Shown here: in pieces, positions 16,247 through 23,523 of the stretch
Position numbering within the stretch: the first letter of the stretch is position 1
Layout of the letters: every line of letters starts with the position of its first letter
Position numbers and translations under genes: made by a program
NCBI GenBank assembly: GCA_964292325.1
Contig: CAXYVG010000053.1
Span: forward strand, 1-25,690
Source of the DNA: CTSoil-075 sp964292325
Lineage (GTDB): Bacteria > Bacillota > Negativicutes > DSM-13327
Length of the DNA stretch: 25,690 bases
Reading direction: 5' to 3'
Notes under the pieces: generated by a model
What the model was told of the DNA's origin: nothing
The model's database searches: none
What the model saw: the letters and a program-made list of their open reading frames with translations, nothing else

Positions 16247-16275
16247 TTGACAAACTATATTGCGAGCGATATAGT
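16247..16275 (+). promoter_or_regulatory. Strong sigma-A-type promoter for pduX-cobD-cobC
   Basis: TTGACA (16247-16252), exactly 17 bases, then TATAGT (16270-16275): a perfect -35 and a 5-of-6 -10 at optimal spacing. The predicted start near 16282 leaves about a 33-base leader before the pduX ATG at 16315. The elements overlap a perfect inverted repeat described separately. Confidence 0.7.
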
Positions 16276-16282
16276 TTGTTTT
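16250..16282 (+). repeat. Perfect 11-bp inverted repeat (operator or terminator) between cobS and pduX
   Basis: 16250-16260 is the exact reverse complement of 16269-16279, with an 8-base spacer. The right arm contains the whole -10 box and the left arm the end of the -35. As RNA it would form an 11-bp hairpin followed by TTTT, a weak terminator for cobS. As DNA it is the shape expected of an operator for a dimeric regulator. Sequence alone does not decide between them. Confidence 0.65.
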
Positions 16283-16314
16283 AGACTGGATCATAATTGA
16301 TGGAGAATTTTTGT

Positions 16315-17211
16315 ATGAAGGTAACGGTCAAGGCCCCAGGTTCTTGCGGGGAATTAGCACAAGGTACAATGGATGGGAAAAACTTTTTAATTACGTGTCC
16401 CATTGATGTATATTCAACAATAACGGTCAGTACCGATGGATATACACCATTTCATATCGGTAGTAAAATGCAAACCGCTATCAATAAAACAACCGAATAT
16501 CTACAGCTTAAAAAGAAGAAATTTCATGTACATATTGCATCCGACTTACCAATGGGTAAGGGGATGGCTTCGAGTAGTGCTGACATTAGCGCCATATGCC
16601 AAACCATTGCGTTAAGCGCTGGTAAACTATTAACAGCTGATGAAATTGCCGATATTGCGTTATCAATTGAACCTACGGATGGTATCTTTTATCCTGGCAT
16701 CATGTTATTTGATCATATTCAAGGTTCCATTCGGCATTACTTAGGAAATGCTTTACCAATGTATATTGCAATATTTGATGTAGGTGGTGAGATTAATACC
16801 TTACATTTTAATCAACGGCGTGATTTGAAAAAACTAAATCAGGCGAATGAACCCCAGCTACACAAGGCGATCGATTTGATTGTAAAAGGACTTGCCCTCA
16901 AAGATATCTCCCTCATTGGGCAAGGAGCTACCATCAGTGCATTAGCCAATCAAAAAATTTTATTCAAACCTCATTTAGAAAAGATCATTGACATTAGTCT
17001 TTCACTCGGAGCTGTTGGAGTCAATATCGCTCACAGCGGTACGGTAGTCGGCGTATTGTTTTCTCCACATACCTTACATAATAGTGCTGCCTGTATAAAA
17101 AAAATTAATACCGATTGTGCTGGTGTGACTTATTTGCGTACCGTACAATTTATCTCGGGTGGATTAATGAAGCAAGAAGGTGAACATAATGAATGGAAAC
17201 AATGCCGCTAA
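16315..17211 (+). CDS. pduX: L-threonine kinase PduX (GHMP family)
   Basis: Phosphorylates L-threonine to L-threonine O-3-phosphate, the substrate of CobD, for the aminopropanol arm of cobalamin. Seen: APGSCGELAQGTMDG at residues 7-21, the GHMP ATP-binding loop PMGKGMASSSADISA starting at residue 79, and the C-terminal glycine-rich VGVNIAHSGTVVGVLF. The frame is open from a TTG at 16297, but ATG 16315 fits the family N-terminus and has TGGAGA at 16301-16306 eight bases upstream, so I take 298 residues. Its end overlaps the cobD start by 23 bases. Adjacency to cobD supports the threonine kinase assignment over other GHMP kinases. Confidence 0.88.
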   Translation: MKVTVKAPGSCGELAQGTMDGKNFLITCPIDVYSTITVSTDGYTPFHIGSKMQTAINKTTEYLQLKKKKFHVHIASDLPMGKGMASSSADISAICQTIALSAGKLLTADEIADIALSIEPTDGIFYPGIMLFDHIQGSIRHYLGNALPMYIAIFDVGGEINTLHFNQRRDLKKLNQANEPQLHKAIDLIVKGLALKDISLIGQGATISALANQKILFKPHLEKIIDISLSLGAVGVNIAHSGTVVGVLFSPHTLHNSAACIKKINTDCAGVTYLRTVQFISGGLMKQEGEHNEWKQCR

Positions 17212-18289
17212 ACATGGTGGCAATTTATATGCTGCTATCAGGCAAAGAGGTGGCAATATTAATGAACTATTAGATTTTAGTGCTAATATTAATCCGCTGG
17301 GTCTTCCAGAGTCGGTTCGCCAAACCTTACATGCCTCTTTGGAATCCGTGATTCACTATCCAGATGCGCAGGCATATGCTCTACGACAAGTACTACATCA
17401 ACATTATCATATCGATGAAAATATGATAACGATTGGCAATGGGGCAGTAGAACTGATGTATATTTTATGTCATATGCTGCATCCTAAAAAAGTACTCGTC
17501 ACGGCACCTACTTTTAGTGAATATGAATCGGCTGCTAGATCGAGCGGTGCAGCCATTGAATATTTTTACTTACAGGCTGATGATGATTTTAAAATTGACC
17601 TTAAGGCTATTGCAGAGCAACTAGCTGGTATAGATATCGTATTTATATGTAATCCTAATAATCCAACGGGTACTTTACTAACGAACAAAGAACTGGAAAA
17701 ACTAGTAATTGCAGCAAAACAGCAAAACACCTATATTGTAGTAGATGAATCATTTATTGATTTTCTGGCTACTGATGATGTATACAGTTGTCGCCAATTA
17801 TTGACTCAGTACTCTAACCTGATCATAGTACATTCATTAACCAAATTTTATGCGATCCCTGGACTGCGATTGGGTTTTTCATTGGCAAATCCTGATATAA
17901 CGGAATTACTACATGCTGGCAAAGATCCATGGAATGTAAATACATTAGCGCAAAATGCTGGTGTAGTAGCGTTACATGACCATAGTTATCAGAATAAAAG
18001 CAAAGAATTTATTGCCAAGGTAAATCAAGATTTATATCATAGTTTATTAACGGTGCCAGGCTTAAAACCATATGTTCCATCCGTCAATTTTATATTAATC
18101 AGTCTGAAAGAAGCAAATATAACGAGTAAAGAACTGCAAACCGCTCTCATAGCATATAATATTTTAATCCGCGACTGTAGTAATTATCCCGGATTATCCT
18201 CGCAATATATTCGCATCGCAGTTAAAACGCCTGTGCAAAATAACCAACTCATAGAAGCATTAAAAAAAATTTTAGGTGGTACAATATGA
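17189..18289 (+). CDS. cobD: L-threonine-O-3-phosphate decarboxylase CobD
   Basis: PLP enzyme of the class I/II aminotransferase fold that makes (R)-1-amino-2-propanol O-2-phosphate for CbiB. Seen: HGGNLYAAIRQRG and LLDFSANINPLGLP at the N-terminus, IVFICNPNNPTGTLL, VVDESFIDF, and the PLP lysine K219 in HSLTKFYAIPGLRLGFS. I chose ATG 17189 (366 residues) over GTG 17180 because AGAAGGTGA at 17174-17182 is correctly spaced for 17189 and overlaps 17180. HisC is the nearest alternative; the N-terminal HGGN and the pduX/cobC neighbours favour CobD. The stop is an ATGA overlap with cobC. Confidence 0.92.
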   Translation: MNGNNAAKHGGNLYAAIRQRGGNINELLDFSANINPLGLPESVRQTLHASLESVIHYPDAQAYALRQVLHQHYHIDENMITIGNGAVELMYILCHMLHPKKVLVTAPTFSEYESAARSSGAAIEYFYLQADDDFKIDLKAIAEQLAGIDIVFICNPNNPTGTLLTNKELEKLVIAAKQQNTYIVVDESFIDFLATDDVYSCRQLLTQYSNLIIVHSLTKFYAIPGLRLGFSLANPDITELLHAGKDPWNVNTLAQNAGVVALHDHSYQNKSKEFIAKVNQDLYHSLLTVPGLKPYVPSVNFILISLKEANITSKELQTALIAYNILIRDCSNYPGLSSQYIRIAVKTPVQNNQLIEALKKILGGTI

Positions 18290-18906
18290 CAAAAGTAATT
18301 CTAATTCGTCATGGTGAGACGCAATGGAATGTCGCAATGAAATGCCAAGGACATCGTGATATAGAACTAACAGAGCTAGGCTTAAAGCAAGCAGAATTGG
18401 CTGCTGGACGTCTAGTGAATGAAAATGTCGCTGCGGTATACGCGAGCGATTTAAGTCGAGCTTTCATAACAGCGAAGTGCATTGCAAAGAAACATGACTT
18501 ACCCGTTACCGCAATACCTGAGTTGCGAGAAATTAATTTTGGCGAATGGGAAGGATTAACCTTTAGAGGGAATGAGCATCAGTGGTCCGCTGATAAAAAT
18601 AAACTGTTTACTCATCCCGATGAGGTCATCATACCAGGTGGGGAGACCTTTCGTGCGGTGAAAGAGCGTGCTACTATCGCCATTGATAAATTAGTAGCTA
18701 CACATCCTAAGCAGACGATTGTGATTGTTTCTCATGGCGGAACCATACGTACGCTATTATGCTCCGTTCTTAATATTCATTTAAATTACCTTTGGAATAT
18801 CAAACAAGATAATACTGCGATCAATATGCTTGAATATTATGATAATCAAGTGATTGTCTCATTGGTCAATGATACACATCATTTGAACAATTATCAAGCT
18901 GAGTAG
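18286..18906 (+). CDS. cobC: Alpha-ribazole-phosphate phosphatase CobC (histidine phosphatase family)
   Basis: Removes the phosphate from alpha-ribazole 5'-phosphate or from adenosylcobalamin 5'-phosphate at the end of the pathway. 206 residues. Seen: the phosphohistidine motif LIRHGETQWN with H9, SDLSRAFITAKCIA, the acidic ELREINFGEWEG near 82, and VSHGGTIRTLL with the second histidine H150. The family also contains phosphoglycerate mutase-like enzymes of other roles; the position at the end of pduX-cobD supports CobC. Coupled to cobD by ATGA and followed by a terminator. Confidence 0.87.
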   Translation: MTKVILIRHGETQWNVAMKCQGHRDIELTELGLKQAELAAGRLVNENVAAVYASDLSRAFITAKCIAKKHDLPVTAIPELREINFGEWEGLTFRGNEHQWSADKNKLFTHPDEVIIPGGETFRAVKERATIAIDKLVATHPKQTIVIVSHGGTIRTLLCSVLNIHLNYLWNIKQDNTAINMLEYYDNQVIVSLVNDTHHLNNYQAE

Positions 18907-18958
18907 TAACTCCTTTTACAAATTCGCCACTGAAATAGTACTTTCTATAATGATGTGC

Positions 18959-18999
18959 AAGGCATACCGAAGCTACTAAAGAGTCCGGTATGCTTTATT
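18959..18999 (+). terminator. Terminator after cobC
   Basis: 18959-18969 pairs with 18986-18996 (8 perfect GC-containing pairs at the top, then one G-T and two A-T pairs at the base) around a 16-base loop, followed by a T-rich stretch TTTATTT. It closes the cobalamin block before the polC promoter. Confidence 0.7.
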
Positions 19000-19032
19000 T
19001 CCTGTTCCCACCCCTGTATAAAAAAGCGATCA

Positions 19033-19062
19033 TTGACGAAGATCATTTAAATACAGTAAAAT
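19033..19062 (+). promoter_or_regulatory. Candidate sigma-A promoter of polC
   Basis: TTGACG (19033-19038), an 18-base spacer and TAAAAT (19057-19062), each 5 of 6 to consensus. The predicted start is near 19069, giving a leader of about 70 bases to the ATG at 19139. AGAAGG at 19125-19130 is the ribosome site. I see no known riboswitch or strong hairpin in the leader. Confidence 0.55.
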
Positions 19063-19138
19063 AGCCTGTATACGCTACAGCGAATTAACACCCATAGCGG
19101 TAGCTTCTGCTAATTGGTCAAGAAAGAAGGTAACCGGG

Positions 19139-22100
19139 ATGCATAGTTACTGCATTATACCTGATAATCCACAAAATTTTTTAACTTTCATTACAAAACT
19201 GCCGATTCTAGATGAAGACAAAAAGCTATTGCAGTATTCTACTGTAACAAAAGTGGAAGTGCGTCCGAATGTAAATAGTTGGGATGTGTTTATGAATGTA
19301 CCTACGGAATTGTCGCCTAAAACCTTGTCAGTGGTATCTCAAAAACTTTGTATGGATTGTGGACTAACGAACGTAACGTTTATACAAACCATTAAAGTTT
19401 TAGAAGATTATTTAGCGAACGAATGGCAGAATTTTATTTCGATTATTTCTAATAATATCTATTCAATAAAACATTTACTGTCAAGCGCCAAATGGGATTT
19501 TGATGGTTATACACTATCCATTGAAATGAATGGTGATTTGCCAACAGAAATGTTATCTTCGCATAATATTGCACATGAAATGCAAACGTTTATCTTACAT
19601 GAATTTAACCGCCATTGTGAAGTCAAATATATTACCACCACTCCTGAAGACACTAGCACTTGTGCTGACGATTTATTAACGCCTGAATATTTAGAGGCGT
19701 TAACCGATTATAAATCCCCTAGTGAAGTCAAAAATGAGAGTCCTGTGATTTTTGGTAGGAATATTAAGGCAGAGGCTTCACCAATGTCCTCGATTCAAGA
19801 GGAAGCCCGTAATGTGATTATAGAAGGACAGCTAGTTAGCTTTGAGTTACGAGAACTTCGTTCGGGGCGACAACTATTGTCTTTTGATGTCAGTGACATG
19901 AGCGATGGTTTTAGTGGAAAAGTGTTTTTTGACGATAAAGACAAAGATCAAATTCCTAAAATCGGAGCTGCATTAAGTAAAGGTATGATGATTAAAGCAA
20001 AGGGTACCGTTCAGTTTGATAAATATAGTAATGAATTGGTCTTATATGCTGATAGTATGTGCCGAGTAAGCCAAGTGTTTCGTATGGATAATGCGCCGAC
20101 TCCTCGCCTAGAACTACATGCTCATACTCGAATGAGCAATATGGATGCTATGGTATCAGCAAAGGATTTGGTTAAAACAGCTGCCAAATGGGGGCATCCA
20201 GCAGTAGCTATTACGGATCATGGGGTGGTACAAGCGTTTCCGGAAGCTCATGAAGCAGCAGTGAAAGCAGGTATCAAAGTTATTTATGGGATGGAAGGTT
20301 ACTTAGTAGATGATGATATAAAAAAAGCTCGCCATATTATTATTCTAGCGCAAAATAGTATTGGTCTTCGGAATTTATATCGTTTAGTTTCCTTATCTCA
20401 TTTAAAGTATTTGTATAGAACGCCTCGTATCCCTCGTAAAATATTAACAGAATATCGAGAAGGACTGATATTCGGCTCAGCCTGCGAAGCTGGTGAATTA
20501 ATTCAGGCTATATTAAGAGGAGCAAATGATGAGGAATTAATAGAAATTGCTCAATTCTATGATTATTTAGAGATTCAGCCAATTGGCAATAACTCTTTTT
20601 TAGTACGTGAAGGAATCGTAGCGAATGATGAAGGGTTACGACAAATTAACGTGAAGGTTTGCGAGATTGGGGCTAAACTCGAAAAATTAGTAGTAGCAAC
20701 TTGCGATACACATTTTTTAAATCCAGAAGATGAAGTGTATAGGCGAATTATGATGAAAGGTAAGGGCTTTAGTGATGCCGATCTACAGCCACCTTTATTT
20801 TTCCGCACAACAGAAGAAATGCTCAGTGAATTTTCATATCTAGGCGACAAAAAAGCATATGAAGTCGTAGTGGAAAATCCAAGATTAATTAATGATTTAA
20901 TTGATGTGATTAAGCCGATTCCCGATGAACTGTATTCACCACAAATTCCTGGGGCAGAAGAACAGATCAGTTCCATGTCGTATAAAAAAGCAAAACAATT
21001 ATATGGAGAAGATTTGCCTCCTGTTGTAGCAGATCGTTTAAAATATGAACTCGACAGTATTATCAATCATGGTTTTGCCGTTTTATATCTGATTGCTCAT
21101 AAATTAGTAAAAAAATCACTCGATGATGGTTATTTGGTTGGTTCACGAGGTTCTGTAGGTTCCTCGTTCGTAGCGACTATGACGGATATAACCGAAGTAA
21201 ATCCGCTGCCACCTCATTGGCTATGCCCCAAGTGTCAAGATAGTGAGTTTATTGACAATGGTAGTTATGGCGGTGGGTTTGATTTGCCCGATAAAAAGTG
21301 TCCCAAATGTGGTACACCGTATCTCAAAAATGGTCATGATATACCATTCGCTGTGTTTATGGGATTCCATGGAGATAAGGTTCCTGATATTGATTTGAAC
21401 TTCTCAGGAGATTATCAGCCAGTTGCTCATAAATATACCGAAGAATTATTTGGTAAAGATAATGTATTTCGGGCAGGAACCATCGCCACTGTTGCTGACA
21501 AAACGGCTTATGGTTATGTGAAAAATTATTTTACAGAAAAAGGCGTTACACCACGCAATGCATATATTAATGCTTTAATTAATGGCTGTACAGGGGTAAA
21601 ACGTACGACAGGCCAACATCCAGGCGGCATTATGGTTGTACCGCGCGATATGGATGTACATCATTTTACGCCCATTCAACATCCTGCTGATGATAAGACA
21701 TCGGGCATCATTACGACGCATTTTGACTATCACTCAATTAGTAGTCGTTTGGTCAAACTTGATATACTCGGGCATGATGATCCGACTGTAATTCGTATGC
21801 TCGAAGATTTGACAGGGATTGATGCAAAAGAAATTCCACTCGATGATGAAGAAACGATGAGCTTATTTTCTTCCACCACAGCCTTGCAGTTAACGCCCCA
21901 ACAACTAGGGAGTACCGTTGCGACTTTTGGCATTCCTGAATTTGGTACCAAATTTGTTCGCCAAATGCTAGAAGATACTACGCCGAAAACGTTTAGTGAA
22001 TTAGTGAGGATCAGTGGATTTTCCCATGGAACCGATGTATGGCTTAACAATGCACAAGATTTAATTAAAGAGGGTACTGCTAAATTATCAGAGGCCATTT

Positions 22101-22804
22101 CGGCTCGTGATGATATTATGATGTATCTGATTCATAAAGGAGTAGAATCATCAACCGCTTTTAAAGTGATGGAAAGTGTACGTAAAGGCAAAGGAATAAA
22201 ACCGGATGATATCGGGAAATTGCGTGAAAAAAATGTACCCGAATGGTATATTGAATCTTGCCAAAAAATCAAATATATGTTTCCAAAAGCTCATGCCGTT
22301 GCGTATGTCATGATGGCTTTTCGTATTGCCTATTGCAAAGTACATCATCCATTGGCTTTTTATGCTTCCTATTTTAGTGTTCGTGGTACTGATTTTGATG
22401 CCGATCTTGTAGTGCAGGGCGAATTAGCGTTGCGTAATAAACTAGTAGAATTCGAGGCAAAAGGCAATAATATCACAACAAAAGAGAAAAGCTTATTGAC
22501 GGTTATGGAAATGGCCTTAGAAATGTATTTACGTAAATATACCTTTGAGCGAGTGGATTTATATCACTCTGATGCTACTAAATTTATAATTGTTGAGAAT
22601 GGACTGTTACCGCCGTTATCATCATTACAAGGTCTTGGAACCAATGCCGCTCTTAATATTGTTGCCTGCCGTGAGGGAAAACCTTTTTCTTCCCTTGATG
22701 ATATAAGAGGCCGGGCACATGTTTCAAAGACTGTAATTGATATATTGAAAACGCATGGTTGCCTTGAAGATTTACCAGAATCCGATCAAATGATATTATT
22801 TTAG
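19139..22804 (+). CDS. polC: DNA polymerase III alpha subunit, PolC type, without exonuclease domain
   Basis: Replicative polymerase of Firmicutes. Domains seen in its 1221 residues: N-terminal region (1-210); OB domain (about 220-312); PHP domain with H327/H329, D360/H361, E386, H399, C449 and D523/H525; zinc finger C696, C699, C721, C724; polymerase core with PDIDLNFSGDY at 749-759 (D750, D752) and LVKLDILGH (D875); tandem helix-hairpin-helix region; and a C-terminal QMILF (1217-1221) matching the clamp-binding motif. Typical PolC is about 1430-1450 residues because a DEDDh 3'-5' exonuclease is inserted in PHP after the LVDD motif. Here LVDDD (390-393) runs straight into KKARHIIILAQN, and no DxE...HNxxFD motifs occur anywhere. 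The reading frame is intact and all polymerase motifs are present, so this is a domain absence, not a broken gene. Confidence 0.95.
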   Translation: MHSYCIIPDNPQNFLTFITKLPILDEDKKLLQYSTVTKVEVRPNVNSWDVFMNVPTELSPKTLSVVSQKLCMDCGLTNVTFIQTIKVLEDYLANEWQNFISIISNNIYSIKHLLSSAKWDFDGYTLSIEMNGDLPTEMLSSHNIAHEMQTFILHEFNRHCEVKYITTTPEDTSTCADDLLTPEYLEALTDYKSPSEVKNESPVIFGRNIKAEASPMSSIQEEARNVIIEGQLVSFELRELRSGRQLLSFDVSDMSDGFSGKVFFDDKDKDQIPKIGAALSKGMMIKAKGTVQFDKYSNELVLYADSMCRVSQVFRMDNAPTPRLELHAHTRMSNMDAMVSAKDLVKTAAKWGHPAVAITDHGVVQAFPEAHEAAVKAGIKVIYGMEGYLVDDDIKKARHIIILAQNSIGLRNLYRLVSLSHLKYLYRTPRIPRKILTEYREGLIFGSACEAGELIQAILRGANDEELIEIAQFYDYLEIQPIGNNSFLVREGIVANDEGLRQINVKVCEIGAKLEKLVVATCDTHFLNPEDEVYRRIMMKGKGFSDADLQPPLFFRTTEEMLSEFSYLGDKKAYEVVVENPRLINDLIDVIKPIPDELYSPQIPGAEEQISSMSYKKAKQLYGEDLPPVVADRLKYELDSIINHGFAVLYLIAHKLVKKSLDDGYLVGSRGSVGSSFVATMTDITEVNPLPPHWLCPKCQDSEFIDNGSYGGGFDLPDKKCPKCGTPYLKNGHDIPFAVFMGFHGDKVPDIDLNFSGDYQPVAHKYTEELFGKDNVFRAGTIATVADKTAYGYVKNYFTEKGVTPRNAYINALINGCTGVKRTTGQHPGGIMVVPRDMDVHHFTPIQHPADDKTSGIITTHFDYHSISSRLVKLDILGHDDPTVIRMLEDLTGIDAKEIPLDDEETMSLFSSTTALQLTPQQLGSTVATFGIPEFGTKFVRQMLEDTTPKTFSELVRISGFSHGTDVWLNNAQDLIKEGTAKLSEAISARDDIMMYLIHKGVESSTAFKVMESVRKGKGIKPDDIGKLREKNVPEWYIESCQKIKYMFPKAHAVAYVMMAFRIAYCKVHHPLAFYASYFSVRGTDFDADLVVQGELALRNKLVEFEAKGNNITTKEKSLLTVMEMALEMYLRKYTFERVDLYHSDATKFIIVENGLLPPLSSLQGLGTNAALNIVACREGKPFSSLDDIRGRAHVSKTVIDILKTHGCLEDLPESDQMILF

Positions 22805-22848
22805 CTACAATCATGCCATTGCCAATTCGGTGGTTTGACAAATAGAGG

Positions 22849-22877
22849 TTGTAAATGAAAATAAATAGTGCTATAAT
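22849..22877 (+). promoter_or_regulatory. Candidate promoter ahead of the rimP-nusA-infB operon
   Basis: TTGTAA (22849-22854), a 17-base spacer and TATAAT (22872-22877) preceded by TGC, which makes an extended -10. The predicted start is near 22884. It lies inside the small ORF 22855-22923, so a transcript from here would not encode that peptide, and would meet the hairpin at 22910-22934 almost at once. Confidence 0.5.
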
Positions 22878-22923
22878 TATCGGTAGTGTAATTGTTTTTT
22901 TAGCGCTACAAGAGTGGGTATAA
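22855..22923 (+). CDS. Candidate 22-residue hydrophobic peptide (small ORF), function unknown
   Basis: ATG 22855 has GAGG at 22845-22848 six bases upstream. It encodes 22 residues: a short polar start (MKINSA), a hydrophobic run IIIGSVIVFLAL, and the tail QEWV, then TAA at 22921-22923. It resembles a single membrane-spanning micropeptide. The TAA is exactly the loop of the hairpin 22910-22934, so the last codons form the 5' arm. It could be a leader peptide whose translation affects that hairpin, a real micropeptide, or chance. I recognise no family. No direct evidence of expression is available from sequence. Confidence 0.3.
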   Translation: MKINSAIIIGSVIVFLALQEWV

Positions 22924-22934
22924 TACCCACTCTT
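22910..22934 (+). terminator. Strong hairpin between polC and rimP
   Basis: A perfect 11-bp stem, 22910-22920 against 22924-22934, with a 3-base loop TAA. Only TT and then CAT follow, so it is a strong hairpin with a poor T-run. It could end the polC transcript inefficiently, or act as attenuator or RNA-stability element in the rimP leader. Confidence 0.55.
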
Positions 22935-23036
22935 TCATCTTAGTGGCTATTTTAGCCTACCAAATATAGGGTATAAGCATACATATTTTTAGGTTACACT
23001 AAGGTAGAAAACTATACTTAGGTAGGAGGTAATTTT

Positions 23037-23495
23037 ATGTCAAAGGAAGATGTCGAAATTCTAGTTGAAAAACTTGTGCAAACCATTCTGACTGGTAGTG
23101 CACTAGAGCTTGTTGACGTAGAATATGTAAAGGAACGTGAATGGTATTTACGTATTTTTTTGGATAAAGAAGGCGGTATTGAAATAGAAGACTGCCATTG
23201 GGTTAGTGAACAAATCGAAGCGAAATTAGAAGAACTTGATCCGATTAAAGAACGTTACTATTTAGAAGTATCCTCACCTGGACTTGATCGTGCATTACGA
23301 AAAGATAGAGATTTTATCCGTCATATAGGTGATAAAATAGAAATCAGCACTTTTAAGCTTTTTAATGGTCAAAAGAAATTTATTGGTACCTTAAAATGCT
23401 TACATGACGGTAATATAAGTATTGATGTTGATGGCGCCGAAATAAATATTCCACGCGATCTAACTTCACAGGTCAGGTTATATCTTGACTTTTAA
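23037..23495 (+). CDS. rimP: Ribosome maturation factor RimP
   Basis: Cytosolic factor needed for 30S subunit maturation. 152 residues, normal. Seen: the N-terminal alpha/beta domain with GSALELVDVEYVKEREWYLRIFLDKEGGIEIEDC, VSEQIEAKL, and the conserved LEVSSPGLDRALRKDRDF (about 79-96), then a small C-terminal SH3-like domain. GGAGGT at 23025-23030 is well placed. The position between polC and nusA is the standard Firmicute order and supports the call. The 28-base gap to nusA carries its own AGGAGG, and no terminator is seen. Confidence 0.94.
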   Translation: MSKEDVEILVEKLVQTILTGSALELVDVEYVKEREWYLRIFLDKEGGIEIEDCHWVSEQIEAKLEELDPIKERYYLEVSSPGLDRALRKDRDFIRHIGDKIEISTFKLFNGQKKFIGTLKCLHDGNISIDVDGAEINIPRDLTSQVRLYLDF

Positions 23496-23523
23496 CTATG
23501 AAAATTGAATAGGAGGAATTTAA

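Noticed and set aside
16297..16314. TTG or ATG starts upstream of pduX ATG 16315
   Set aside because: They overlap the TGGAGA ribosome site that serves 16315, and the added residues do not match the GHMP kinase start.
18990..19064. 24-codon ORF between cobC and polC
   Set aside because: It begins inside the 3' arm of the cobC terminator, has no ribosome site, and overlaps the polC promoter.
20575..21066. Minus-strand 163-residue open frame inside polC, considered as a relic of the missing exonuclease
   Set aside because: It is antisense to conserved PHP/polymerase sequence, shows no exonuclease motifs, and is a simple shadow.
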